64,000 bases of DNA, from NCBI RefSeq assembly GCF_025836995.1, contig NZ_CP107546.1:2852001-2916000 (forward strand), given 5' to 3'. This document shows positions 16,055-24,974 of the stretch, piece after piece (position 1 is the first letter of the stretch; each line of letters opens with the position of its first letter). The notes beneath the pieces are model-generated. The model saw only the letters and a program-made list of their open reading frames with translations, ran no database searches and was not told where the DNA came from. A program made the translations under genes and the position numbers. This stretch comes from Microbacterium sp. M28 (GTDB lineage Bacteria; Actinomycetota; Actinomycetes; Actinomycetales; Microbacteriaceae).

Positions 16055-16810
16055 TCACGGCATGGCCGATTCGAACTTCTCGGGCTCTCCGAGGACGGCC
16101 ATGGTCGCCTTGAACACGACGTCGCGCTCCGTCGAGACGTCGGCGCGGACACCGGCGAGGTGTCCCGAAATGCTGATCGCCGCGAGGGAGGATCGCACGA
16201 ATTCGGGCGCGACGACGTTGTCCAGTGGGATGCGGATGCCGCCATGATGCGCCATGACCTCGAAGACGCCGTGGAGGTCCTTCGGCGCCGTATCCCGGAT
16301 CGCACGGATGCCGTGGACGCCGAGCACGAACTCCGCCTCCGCGACTCCGGCCGCACGGGAGATGCGCGCGGCCGGGCGGTTGCCGGACAGACCGCGCATG
16401 TCTGTGCCGATGCCGCCGAACACGATCGTCCAGGGCAGATCGACGTGTCCGGCGAAGCGGATGCCCTCGGCGGAGACGACGAGGTAGTCGTCGGCGGAGG
16501 CGAGTCCGGCGCGCAGGCGACGACGGGTGAACCAGAACTTGAGGAACACGAAGCCGGCGGCCACGATGAGCAGGATCAACAGGATGTAGGTCGCGATCCG
16601 ACCGAAGTCCGTGATCGCGGCGACGACCGCTCCGACCGCGACGAGCGCGACGATGACGCCTGTGACCGCGAGCACTGTGGTGTTGACGTTCATGCGGTGC
16701 TGCAGCCGTTCACGGTCGACCGGGGCTGTGAAGACGCGGCCGGTGCGGAAGAACTCCCGCCACTCCTCCTCGTGCGTGCGGGACAGGCCGATGGGGCTCA
16801 GATCGGACAT
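16055..16810 (-). CDS. Two-TM membrane protein with PH-like cytosolic domain
   Basis: This 251-residue protein has an N-terminal ~40-residue polar stretch and two adjacent membrane helices (residues ~43-67 TVLAVTGVIVALVAVGAVV and ~73-93 ATYILLILLIVAAGFVFL). A basic stop-transfer (RRRLRAG) is followed by a ~150-residue domain with strands DYLVVSAEGIRFAGHVDLPW and GIRIPLDNVV, reminiscent of bacterial PH-like (YcxB/DUF304-type) modules. It lies 12 bases after the FHA-HTH gene in the operon. Function unknown; it could be a membrane receptor or regulator of the secretion system. Confidence 0.65.
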   Translation of the reverse strand: MSDLSPIGLSRTHEEEWREFFRTGRVFTAPVDRERLQHRMNVNTTVLAVTGVIVALVAVGAVVAAITDFGRIATYILLILLIVAAGFVFLKFWFTRRRLRAGLASADDYLVVSAEGIRFAGHVDLPWTIVFGGIGTDMRGLSGNRPAARISRAAGVAEAEFVLGVHGIRAIRDTAPKDLHGVFEVMAHHGGIRIPLDNVVAPEFVRSSLAAISISGHLAGVRADVSTERDVVFKATMAVLGEPEKFESAMP

Positions 16811-16822
16811 TCGGCCATACTC

Positions 16823-17560
16823 CTAGGGTCGTTCGACATCTTCATCCTCGTCCGCGACGCTCGGCGCATCGAGCAGCGCGAGGTCCTGCTTGGTCACGAG
16901 CCGCGTCGCGATCGCATACTCGACCAGACGCGCGCGCCGGTTCGTGGCGAAGGCCCGCTGCCCGCCCCGCATCCCCGGCACGCCGATGCGGTCCAGCTTG
17001 TCGCACACGTTGTCGAGCTTGCGGTTGAACCGGGTCACGGTCCACCCCAGGCGCTCGGCCGCCTTCGCCGAGGTCGGCAGCCCGCTCATGCCCGTACCGT
17101 CGCGGAGCAGCTGCGGCTCGGCGAGGGCGAGGATGAGCAGCCGCTGGCTGGCCGTCAGCGGAACGTCCCCGATGGTGGATTCACCGTTCGTGTCCTCGCG
17201 TCGAGTGGGACGGAACGCCGGCTGCGTGGCGTGCACGATCAGCTCGTAGGTCGTGGGGCCGGCGCTGAAGACGACGGTGGTGCGCTCGAACACGAGCGGC
17301 AACCGGGCCCCCGGCGAGAGCCACGCCTGCACACCGCCCGCGGCATCCGTGACCGTCGCCGTGAGCCGAGTGCCGATGTTCGACAGCCACCAGAACCCGC
17401 CCGATTCCGCGATCTCGAGGAAGTGGCGGTGCAGGAACAGGTTGTCGTCGATCGCGAGGTCTCCCTCGCGTCCGACCGTGAAACGACCCCCCGTCGTCAC
17501 GGTGAAGTACTCGCCGGAGAACTCCACGGTCACCGTTCCGACCGAATTCACGTCACGCAC
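16823..17560 (-). CDS. FHA domain protein with C-terminal helix-turn-helix-like region
   Basis: This is a 245-residue cytosolic protein. Residues ~15-110 form an FHA-like domain (GGRFTVGREGDLAIDDN, HRHFLEI, SNIGTRLTATV), in which the usual S-x-x-H is replaced by FLHRHFL. Residues ~135-225 are helical and wHTH-like: LTASQRLLILALAEPQLL, SAKAAERLGWTVTRFNRKLDNVCDKL, then QRAFATNRRARLVEYAI. This could bind DNA. It overlaps the kinase stop by 13 bases. Being the only recognisable DNA-binding candidate in the T7SS operon, it is the best guess for the factor acting at the palindromes at 8021 and 33436. That link is inference. Confidence 0.72.
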   Translation of the reverse strand: MRDVNSVGTVTVEFSGEYFTVTTGGRFTVGREGDLAIDDNLFLHRHFLEIAESGGFWWLSNIGTRLTATVTDAAGGVQAWLSPGARLPLVFERTTVVFSAGPTTYELIVHATQPAFRPTRREDTNGESTIGDVPLTASQRLLILALAEPQLLRDGTGMSGLPTSAKAAERLGWTVTRFNRKLDNVCDKLDRIGVPGMRGGQRAFATNRRARLVEYAIATRLVTKQDLALLDAPSVADEDEDVERP

Positions 17561-19155
17561 CCCCTGGCGGGCTGCGACGCCTGTCCGTTGCTGCGTCGCA
17601 GCAGCACGTCAACGCACACCTCGCCGGCCGGTGCGTTCTGGATCGTGAAGGTGGTCTCCTCGGTGGTGACCGGGTCGGATTCACCGCTGAGCGAGACCTG
17701 CATCACGATGTATCCGTCGCCGTCGTCCGGCGCGGGATTCGTCCAGGTGAAGGTGACGTCGCCGCCGGCGCGGGTGCCGGCCAGTTCGGTGACGGTCGGC
17801 ACGGCGGTCGGGATGACCTCCTGCGGCTTCTCCTCGACCGCGGTCTCCTGAGGATCAGGCTGGGTGTTGAGCTGGGCGACGACCGCGTTGAGTCCGATGA
17901 CCCCGCCGACGATCGCCAGCACGGCGGCCGCGCTGCCCAACCCGATCCACAGACCGCGTCTCGATCGCGGCGAAGCGGGTGCTTCCGTCGTCTGCGGTGC
18001 CGACGGGGTCGTCGCGAGCTGCGGCGGCGTCGCGTGCGCGGGTACGACCTGCGGTCCGCGCAGCATCGTCCGGTCGTCATCGGGCTCCGACGAGGGATCC
18101 GCACGGCGGACGGTCTCGTCGACGGAATCGGGCGCCGAGGACTGAGCGACGAACATCGGCCCCGCCGGCCCGAATGAGGGGCGCGTCGTGGCCGAGGGTC
18201 GCGTGTGCCCGGCATCCGGTTCGATGCTGACGACCCCGCGGACCCGCGTCAGGCCGTCGCCGTCGTCCTCCTCGGCCTCCGCGACCGGATGCTCGTCGAC
18301 GATGTCGATCGGAGTGACCGAGTGCGCCAGTTCGATCTGCACCTTCTGCAGCGCCCTGGCGAACGCCACCGCGCTGGGGTAGCGCTCGTCCTGCTTCTTC
18401 GCCATCGACCGCTCGAGCACCCGCTGCAGGCTTCCAGGCACATCGGCCCGGCTCAACGGGGGCAGCGGTGCGCGCTCGATCCGTTCCATGAGATCGGCGC
18501 CGGTATTGCGCTCACCCTGGCGTTCGAAGGGCGAACGGCCGCTGAGCAGCGTGTAGAGCGTCGCGCCGAGCGCGTACACGTCCGAGCGCAGGCCGCTCTG
18601 CGGCGGATCGGCGAACGATTCCGGCGGCGACCACGGGATCGACATGCCCGTCGCCTCGCTCACCGCGCCTGTCGTGGACGCGATGCCGAAGTCGGTCAGT
18701 GCAGGCCGGTTGTATTCGGTGACGAGGATGTTCGCCGGTTTGATGTCGCGGTGCAGCACGCCGGCCCGGTGCGCGGTCTCGACGGCACCCGCGACCTGGA
18801 TGCCGACCCGCAGCGCCTCGGCCACGGAGAACGGCTCCTTCCGCGACCGCATCTGCAGGTTCGGCCGCGGGCAGTACTCCATGACCAGGTACGGCCGACC
18901 GTCGCCGGCGACACCCGCCTGATAGATCGTGACGATGGCCGGATGCGTGGACAGCATCGCCATGACGTTCGCCTCGTCCGCGAACTCCTGCACCGATGCG
19001 CTCGCGATGCGGTCGGCGAGCAGCACCTTGACCGCGACGCGGCGCCGCGGCATCTGCTGCTCGTAGAGGAAGACGTCGGCGAACCCGCCCGTGCCGAGCG
19101 GCTCCAGATAGCTGAATCCCGGCAGCTCGGGAGGCGGCGAGGGGCGTCTGCTCAC
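17548..19155 (-). CDS. Receptor-type Ser/Thr protein kinase with FN3-like ectodomain
   Basis: This is a 535-residue kinase. The catalytic domain spans residues ~15-275, with a glycine loop (GTGGFADVFL), Lys in VAVKVLL (~40), HRDIKPANIL (~137), DFG, and the APE-like PPESF. A ~130-residue disordered Thr/Pro/Asp-rich juxtamembrane segment, likely autophosphorylated, leads to one membrane helix (~405-428, LWIGLGSAAAVLAIVGGVIG) and an extracellular FN3-like domain (VTFTWTNPAPDDGDGY) with two Cys. PASTA repeats of PknB are absent. It overlaps the upstream FHA gene by ATGA and shares the operon with a PP2C phosphatase. It probably phosphorylates Thr residues read by the five FHA domains of this locus. 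Confidence 0.9.
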   Translation of the reverse strand: MSRRPSPPPELPGFSYLEPLGTGGFADVFLYEQQMPRRRVAVKVLLADRIASASVQEFADEANVMAMLSTHPAIVTIYQAGVAGDGRPYLVMEYCPRPNLQMRSRKEPFSVAEALRVGIQVAGAVETAHRAGVLHRDIKPANILVTEYNRPALTDFGIASTTGAVSEATGMSIPWSPPESFADPPQSGLRSDVYALGATLYTLLSGRSPFERQGERNTGADLMERIERAPLPPLSRADVPGSLQRVLERSMAKKQDERYPSAVAFARALQKVQIELAHSVTPIDIVDEHPVAEAEEDDGDGLTRVRGVVSIEPDAGHTRPSATTRPSFGPAGPMFVAQSSAPDSVDETVRRADPSSEPDDDRTMLRGPQVVPAHATPPQLATTPSAPQTTEAPASPRSRRGLWIGLGSAAAVLAIVGGVIGLNAVVAQLNTQPDPQETAVEEKPQEVIPTAVPTVTELAGTRAGGDVTFTWTNPAPDDGDGYIVMQVSLSGESDPVTTEETTFTIQNAPAGEVCVDVLLRRSNGQASQPARGCVT

Positions 19156-20498
19156 GGCAGGTCCTCGAAGGTGACCCTGACGCCGTCGCCCAGGTCGATC
19201 ACGTCGCCGCTGAGCACGAGCGTCTGCTCACCCGGGTGCAGGCGGACGGGGTCTGCACCGGGGCGCAGCAGCGTCGAGCCGTTCGTGGTGTGCAGGTCGA
19301 TCGCGACGACCGTGTCCTGCTCCGGCCGGATCTCGAGGTGGCTGCGGGAGATGTCCTGCTGCGGGCTCTCGACCGCGATCAGGTGCGGCAGGCTCGCTCC
19401 GGATGCCCTGGTGGACCGGGGACGCCGGCCGATGATGACGGTGCGATCCAGTTCGGCGGTCTGTCCCGTGGACAGCACGATCCGTCCGGTGGAGCTGGCC
19501 GACGTGACAGGGAGCGCCATGGTCGGAGCATCCGGTGACACGGGTGCCTCCTGCCCGCGCATCGCCCTGGCCTCGGCGACGGAGATCGTCGCGCCGTCGT
19601 GATCGCCGTCGACGGGTGCCGTGGTGGCAGCCGGCCGGTCGATCGGCTTGTGCACGGTCTCGCCCCAGAGCAGGTCGAACTCGTCGATGTCCGACGCCGA
19701 GGCGACGTCCTCCGGCATGAGCGTGTCGACGCTGTCGGCGGGTGCGTTCGACTCGGAGACGTCCGGCTCGGATGCTGTGGGCTCGGGCTCTGCCGGCGCC
19801 GACTCGTCGGGCTCGGTCTGCGGCGCTTCGGGCGCCGGTTCTTCGGGAATGCTCGGGGCCGATGCACTCGGGACCGCCACCGGGGGCGCGGCAGCGGGCG
19901 GTGGGGCAGGCGCGAACATCGGGGCCGGTGCGCTGCCTGCGGCGGGCGACAGGCGACGCAAAGACGGCACGATCGGTTCGGCATCCGCGGGTGCCGCGAC
20001 GACGGGCGCAGCCTCATCGGCCTGCTGCGCGGTGCGCGCGAGAACCGGGGCGACGATGTCGGCCTCGCCGATCTGCGCGGCCAGTGCCGCCACCCGGACG
20101 ACGCCGGCGACGAGCGGCAGCTCGGTCGTCTCCCCCTCGGCCAGCACGACGTCGAGGCGGCTGGCACCGCGGACCAGACGTTCGCTCCAGGTCGTCACCT
20201 CTCGGCCGTCGATGCGCTCCTCGCCGGTGGACGCGACCACGACGATCTCGGGTGCACCGCGTACCGCGATGCGCGCCGTGTCGCCGGCGAACGTCACGGC
20301 GGCGAACTCGGGAAGGTCGGCGAAGGACCCTCCGGAGCCCGCAGTGATGCGGTCGACGATCGCCCCGAGGTCCGCATCGTCACCGATGACCCCCCACACC
20401 TCGGCGATCAGGGCGGCGTCCGTCTGCGCTGGAAGGACGACGATGGCGGTCGTGCCCACGATGGCGTTCCACTGTCCTGGGCGATAGCTCGTACGCAT
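19152..20498 (-). CDS. FHA domain protein with long Pro/Ala/Glu-rich linker
   Basis: This is a 448-residue cytosolic protein. Residues ~1-170 form a compact N-terminal domain with repeated beta strands (QWNAIVGTTAIVVLPA, GDTARIAVRGAPEIVVVASTGEERIDG). Residues ~180-330 are low-complexity Pro/Ala/Glu/Asp. Residues ~345-448 form an FHA domain with TVIIGRRPRST, SRSHLEIRPEQD and TTNGSTLLRPG. It overlaps PP2C by one base (TGATG) and the kinase by ATGA, so kinase, phosphatase and reader are made together. Likely a phosphothreonine adaptor for the secretion system. Confidence 0.82.
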   Translation of the reverse strand: MRTSYRPGQWNAIVGTTAIVVLPAQTDAALIAEVWGVIGDDADLGAIVDRITAGSGGSFADLPEFAAVTFAGDTARIAVRGAPEIVVVASTGEERIDGREVTTWSERLVRGASRLDVVLAEGETTELPLVAGVVRVAALAAQIGEADIVAPVLARTAQQADEAAPVVAAPADAEPIVPSLRRLSPAAGSAPAPMFAPAPPPAAAPPVAVPSASAPSIPEEPAPEAPQTEPDESAPAEPEPTASEPDVSESNAPADSVDTLMPEDVASASDIDEFDLLWGETVHKPIDRPAATTAPVDGDHDGATISVAEARAMRGQEAPVSPDAPTMALPVTSASSTGRIVLSTGQTAELDRTVIIGRRPRSTRASGASLPHLIAVESPQQDISRSHLEIRPEQDTVVAIDLHTTNGSTLLRPGADPVRLHPGEQTLVLSGDVIDLGDGVRVTFEDLP

Positions 20499-21310
20499 CA
20501 GCGCATACCTCCTGCGGATTCGCGCGGACGCGTGTCCGCGACATCGGGTTCATCGGCGGCGACCGGGGATCCGGGCCGGGACGCGACCAGCACGGCGTCG
20601 ACGACCACGGCCGTGACGTTGTCTCTGCCGCCGGCGCTCACTGCCCTGGAGACCAGCACGTCGGCGGCGCGCTGCGGATCGGATTCGACGAAGACGATCT
20701 CGCGGATGTCGTCGTCGGAGATCTCGGACGACAGTCCGTCCGAGCAGATCAGGATGCGGTCGCCGAGCTCTGCGGGGAACATCCAGTAGTCGGCGTCGCC
20801 CGTGCTGCCCGCCCCGATCGCCCGCGTGATGATGTTGCGGCGGTGATCGGTCGCGGATTCCTCGACGGTCAATTCCCCGGCCTCGATGAGCTCCTGGACG
20901 ACGGAGTGGTCGACCGTGATCTGCTCGAGCTCGCCATCCGCGAGGCGATACGTGCGCGAGTCGCCGATGTTCAGCACGAGCCAATAGCCCATGCCGTCGA
21001 CCGCCGCGAGCACGACACCGCTGAGCGTCGTTCCTGCGCGACCCGTGGATTCGGAGGACAGCGCCTCGACGGCATCCTTCGCGTCGCCGAGCGCCCTCCG
21101 GACGTCGTCCAGCACGAGCGCCGGGCGCCCGATCAGCGGCGAGAACGCGTCCACGACCGCGGCGCTGGCCCGTTCGCCCGCCTCATGACCGCCCATGCCG
21201 TCGGCGACGAGGAACACCGGGGCGCTCGCGAGATAGGCGTCCTCGTTCAAGGAGCGGCGGCGGCCGGTGTGGCTGGAGGCCCCGGCCGACACGACGAGCG
21301 ATGCGCTCAC
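20498..21310 (-). CDS. PP2C-family Ser/Thr protein phosphatase
   Basis: This 270-residue Mg/Mn-dependent phosphatase of the PstP/Stp1 type reverses the neighbouring kinase. Metal-ligand and core motifs are all present: NEDAYL near the N-terminus, VADGMGGHEAGE (~37-48), GTTLSGV, LNIGDSRTYRL, DHSVVQELIEAGE, RAIG, CSDGLSSEI and GGRDNVTAVVVD. The C-terminal ~30 residues are disordered. There is no membrane helix, unlike PstP, so it is soluble. It starts with an ATGA overlap on the RDD-FHA gene and ends with a one-base overlap on the FHA gene. Confidence 0.92.
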   Translation of the reverse strand: MSASLVVSAGASSHTGRRRSLNEDAYLASAPVFLVADGMGGHEAGERASAAVVDAFSPLIGRPALVLDDVRRALGDAKDAVEALSSESTGRAGTTLSGVVLAAVDGMGYWLVLNIGDSRTYRLADGELEQITVDHSVVQELIEAGELTVEESATDHRRNIITRAIGAGSTGDADYWMFPAELGDRILICSDGLSSEISDDDIREIVFVESDPQRAADVLVSRAVSAGGRDNVTAVVVDAVLVASRPGSPVAADEPDVADTRPRESAGGMR

Positions 21311-22596
21311 GCGTACCCGCCGATCGTCACGATGCGGTCGCCGATCTCGATGGCGTCGCCGAGTCGGATCGGCACGCGCTCGCCCGGCGGGCAGGACAAC
21401 CGACGGCCGTCGCGGACGATCGTCAGGCCGTTGGTCGAGTGCAGGTCGCGCACCCAGCCGCCGGCGGCCTCGGCCGCCGCCTCGAAGTGGGTCTTGGACA
21501 GCGAGAGCGTCTCATCCCGCACCGGTGCGACGACGGCGCCGTCCTCGTCGGAGGGGTTGCGCCCGAAGACGGTACGACGCGACACCGAGACCTTGGTGCC
21601 GTCATCCCAGGTGAAGACGAGCCGGTGCCCCGGGATGCTGATGCGTGTGCTCTCGATGTCCTCGTCGTCGAGGTCATCCGGTGCGGACGGCGTGACGACG
21701 GGAGCCGGTGCGGAGACCGGCGCCGCCGGTGCAGGCGGGATGGCGGCGGCGACAGGCGCGATCGGCGCTGCGGGGGCTGCAGGCGCTACCGGAGCCTCCG
21801 GAGCGGGAGGTGTCGGCTGGACGGCAGGAACGGGCTGCTCGGGGCGCACGGGAGGCGCATCCTGCGTGATTCCCGGTACGAACGCGATGAGCGGGTCGCT
21901 CGTCGGGTTGGCCGGTGCCGGCGTCGCGATGGCCGGCCCTGGTGTCGGCGGCACGGGCTGCGCCGGAGCGGCGGGCTGTGCGGGTGGCACGAACGGCGAT
22001 GCGGACGGCGCGGACCCGGCGACCGGCGCGTTCGGGAGCGGTGGCCGCACCGGAGCTCCTGGCGTGGGTGGCTGCTGCCTGTTCTGACTCTGTGCGAACG
22101 GCTGCGCGACCGGCATCGCCTGGGTGGGCGGAGCGGCCGGGGCGGCAGCACGCGCGTCGATCACGACGGACTTCGCCACTTTGTCGTGCCAGCCCTGGAA
22201 GCGTCCCGATCCGTCGAACAGCGGGGTGAAGTAGCCGACCACGATCGAGGCCGCGAGACCGAAGACGACGTTGCGCAGCAGCGCGCGCCAGAAGCCGATC
22301 GATTCACCGTTCGCAGCGTCCACCAGCCGGACGCCCTGGGCGCGCATGCCGATGGAGCCGGTGCCGGACTGCATGAAGGTGTACACCACCAGCCAGGCGA
22401 GTTCCAGGGCGACCACGACCGGCACGCCGATTGCGAGCACGACGAGGAGGCCCTCCGGTGAGCCCGTGGCGACGGCGATCGTGACCAGGATGCCGCTGAG
22501 CACGATGCCGATGCCGGCGGCGATCAGCGCGTCGATGACGTACGCGACGGCACGACGTGAGGTCGGGGCGATCTGCCCGAAGGGAAGGATCGTCAT
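21307..22596 (-). CDS. RDD-domain membrane protein with C-terminal FHA domain
   Basis: This is a 429-residue protein. Residues ~10-150 form an RDD domain (RRAVAYVIDALIAAGIGIVL ... GSIGMRAQGVRLVD ... VVFGLAASIVVGYFTPL) with three membrane helices. Residues ~160-320 are a Pro/Ala-rich linker. Residues ~325-429 form an FHA domain (VSVSRRTVFGRNPS, LSKTHFEA, DLHSTNGLTIV). Start: ATG at 22596, overlapping the transglutaminase stop by ATGA. It puts a phosphothreonine reader at the membrane next to the kinase. RDD domains are of unknown or ion-transport function. Confidence 0.85.
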   Translation of the reverse strand: MTILPFGQIAPTSRRAVAYVIDALIAAGIGIVLSGILVTIAVATGSPEGLLVVLAIGVPVVVALELAWLVVYTFMQSGTGSIGMRAQGVRLVDAANGESIGFWRALLRNVVFGLAASIVVGYFTPLFDGSGRFQGWHDKVAKSVVIDARAAAPAAPPTQAMPVAQPFAQSQNRQQPPTPGAPVRPPLPNAPVAGSAPSASPFVPPAQPAAPAQPVPPTPGPAIATPAPANPTSDPLIAFVPGITQDAPPVRPEQPVPAVQPTPPAPEAPVAPAAPAAPIAPVAAAIPPAPAAPVSAPAPVVTPSAPDDLDDEDIESTRISIPGHRLVFTWDDGTKVSVSRRTVFGRNPSDEDGAVVAPVRDETLSLSKTHFEAAAEAAGGWVRDLHSTNGLTIVRDGRRLSCPPGERVPIRLGDAIEIGDRIVTIGGYA

Positions 22597-24974
22597 GCGC
22601 TCTCGCTCTCGGATGCGGGTGGACTGTTCTTGTCGATGGTGCCAGGTTCTCGCCGGACGCGCGCGGTCGCGGCATCCTTCAGGCCCTGCAGACGCGACGT
22701 GACCGTCGAATCCTTGAGCAGGGAGCGCAGGCTCAGGCGCGCCTTCAGGCGCGTGAAGAATCCGGCGTCCTTGCCGAGGCCGAGCACGATCTGGTCGACC
22801 TCCTGCCAGAACGCGTCCACCTGTTCCGGCGTCGGATCGTTCGGCCCGAAAACCTCGGCATCCGCGCGCTGCGCGAGCACGGTGACAGCGGGCACCGCGA
22901 TGGTCTCGACGACCTGCCCCGCCTCTTCCGCGCGCGTCGCGCCGGGCGTGATCCGCGCCCCGTAGTCGACGGCGCGGTCGGCCAGCTCGTCCCAGCCGCC
23001 GCTGATCCGGTCGCTGGCGCGCTCGGCCGCACGACGCGACCGGCGCCGAGCCGCCTTCCAGGCGCCGATCACGATGAACGGGGAGGCGAGCAGCGCGATG
23101 ACGCCGAGCGAGATGCCGCCGATCACGAGGATCGCACCGATCAGACCCGCGAGGTTGAAGTCGTCCTCCTCGGCCTCCCGGTCGTCCGGCAGCGTCGGGG
23201 GCAGATCGACCGGCTCCTGCGGCGGAGGCGGCGGCTGCAGCACCTGCGGCTTCGGGTCGGCACGCGGCTTCGTGTTCTGGTCGTTCGGGACCTGGTCCTC
23301 GGGCGGAGTGGGGTCGAACGCCACCCAGCCGTGACCGGCGAAGTTGACCTCGACCCACGCGTGCACGTCGTCACCCGAGGCGGCGAAGCTCGCCTTCGCG
23401 GCGTCGTCCTCGTCGGGGTAGAAGCCCATGACGACGCGAGCGGGGATGTCGAGCTCGCGCGCGAGCAGCGTCATGGCGACGGCGTACTGCTCGTCGTCGC
23501 CGATCATCTGGTCGCCGCCGATCAGCGCCGAGATGCGCTCGGACGTGTGACCGGCGCGGGATATGACTTCGCCCTGCAGACCGTGGCTGAAGAACCCGCC
23601 CTCGGAGAGGAAGATCTCCAACGCGGCGACCTTCTCGATCGGCGTCTTCGCCTTCTCGGTCTGCTCGGCCGCCAGCCCAGCCAGCTCTTCCGGCACGTTG
23701 CTCTGCTTGGGCATCGACACGGAGCCGAACTCCGCCTCAGCCAGGCTGTCGTCGTCTCGCTCGACCGGCAGCGTCGTCTCGAGCGTGTACGTGTCGCCGT
23801 CCGCGAGCGGGATCGTGCTGATGGCTGTGCCGCTGGACTCGTTGTAGTAGGTCGACCGGCGCAGATCCTCCGCGCGGTCGCCCGTGAAGAACAGCTCGTT
23901 CACCTGCCCTGCGGTGGGGATCCAGACGTCGTCGTACTCGCCGACCTCGACCTGCAGCGTCGCCCTGTCGCCCTCGGCGTCGACCGACATGTTCCCGCGC
24001 AACGGGGTGAAGGCGCCGGACGACCCGTTGCCGGCGTCCGAGACGTTGTAGACCTGACCGTTGAAGTCATCCATGGCGGCCAGGCGGATGCGCGACCCCT
24101 CCGGCAGTCCCTTGACGGTGAAGAGCGTGTCCTCCAGATCGTCGCGGACGATCTTCCGATAGGACTGGAGCGGACTGGGATAGTCGCGGATGTCGAACGG
24201 CGGGATGATCGTGTCGCGGAAGACGTGCCTGGGCTGCTGCGGCTCGGCGACGGCGCTCGTCGCGACGCCGGCCGCTGTCGCCACCACGAGCACGGCCGCA
24301 CCGGCGCCGATCCGACGCCACCGCATGTGCGAGGCGCGCGCGGGGTCCACTTCGCCGACGGACACGGCCGCGTTCTGGGGGGCCCAGATCTGGCGCAGCG
24401 CGAGCCAGCCGGCGCTCACGAGCGCGAAGATCGTGCCCTGCACGATCGGCGCCGCCGGCGAGGGAACACCGAGGGCGATGCCGAACATCACCGCAGCGCC
24501 GGCCGGTATCAGCGCCCAGCCCACGTTGTGCAGGCGGAGAGCGAGGGATGCGGTCAGCACGCTGGCGACGAGCAGGAGCAGGAACGGCACGATGAGGTGT
24601 CCGTCGGATGCCGCGACGGGGGCGACCGTCGTCAGCAGCTGCTTCCAGGACGTGATCATCCCGATCGCCAGGGCCTGGAGGGTCTCGAGCGTCGGGATGA
24701 AGCCGGCGATCGTCGTGTACGGCAGGGCGAGCGCTCCGCCGAACACGAAGTACACCGCGAGCGTGAGCCCCGCGATGATGAGGATGCCCCAGCGCCGCCA
24801 TGCGCTGACCGCGGCGATGCCGAGGCCCAGCAGGACGGCGCCGATCGCGGCGAAGAGGTAGCTGGGGCCGGCGAACGTCGGCCAGAAGCCGATGACGGCG
24901 ACGCCGAGCAGCAGCGCGGACGCGCCGAGATCGACAGCCCAGCGCCGCGGGCTGATCGGGGCCGAGGAGGTCAT
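22593..24974 (-). CDS. TgpA-like membrane transglutaminase-fold protein lacking the catalytic Cys
   Basis: This 793-residue protein has ~6 N-terminal membrane helices (residues ~15-240), a large extracytoplasmic region, a transglutaminase-like domain (~440-560), one further helix (~640) and a ~130-residue cytosolic tail. The canonical G-x-C-E-x-(F/Y)-A motif reads GDDEQYA (about residue 493), with Asp at the nucleophile position. His (DVHAWVEV, ~536) and Asp (FDPTP, ~553) are kept. It is probably a binding or scaffold protein rather than a cross-linking enzyme or protease. The MoxR-DUF58-TgpA order is the standard genomic trio. Start: ATG at 24974 overlapping DUF58 by ATGA. Confidence 0.82.
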   Translation of the reverse strand: MTSSAPISPRRWAVDLGASALLLGVAVIGFWPTFAGPSYLFAAIGAVLLGLGIAAVSAWRRWGILIIAGLTLAVYFVFGGALALPYTTIAGFIPTLETLQALAIGMITSWKQLLTTVAPVAASDGHLIVPFLLLLVASVLTASLALRLHNVGWALIPAGAAVMFGIALGVPSPAAPIVQGTIFALVSAGWLALRQIWAPQNAAVSVGEVDPARASHMRWRRIGAGAAVLVVATAAGVATSAVAEPQQPRHVFRDTIIPPFDIRDYPSPLQSYRKIVRDDLEDTLFTVKGLPEGSRIRLAAMDDFNGQVYNVSDAGNGSSGAFTPLRGNMSVDAEGDRATLQVEVGEYDDVWIPTAGQVNELFFTGDRAEDLRRSTYYNESSGTAISTIPLADGDTYTLETTLPVERDDDSLAEAEFGSVSMPKQSNVPEELAGLAAEQTEKAKTPIEKVAALEIFLSEGGFFSHGLQGEVISRAGHTSERISALIGGDQMIGDDEQYAVAMTLLARELDIPARVVMGFYPDEDDAAKASFAASGDDVHAWVEVNFAGHGWVAFDPTPPEDQVPNDQNTKPRADPKPQVLQPPPPPQEPVDLPPTLPDDREAEEDDFNLAGLIGAILVIGGISLGVIALLASPFIVIGAWKAARRRSRRAAERASDRISGGWDELADRAVDYGARITPGATRAEEAGQVVETIAVPAVTVLAQRADAEVFGPNDPTPEQVDAFWQEVDQIVLGLGKDAGFFTRLKARLSLRSLLKDSTVTSRLQGLKDAATARVRREPGTIDKNSPPASESESA

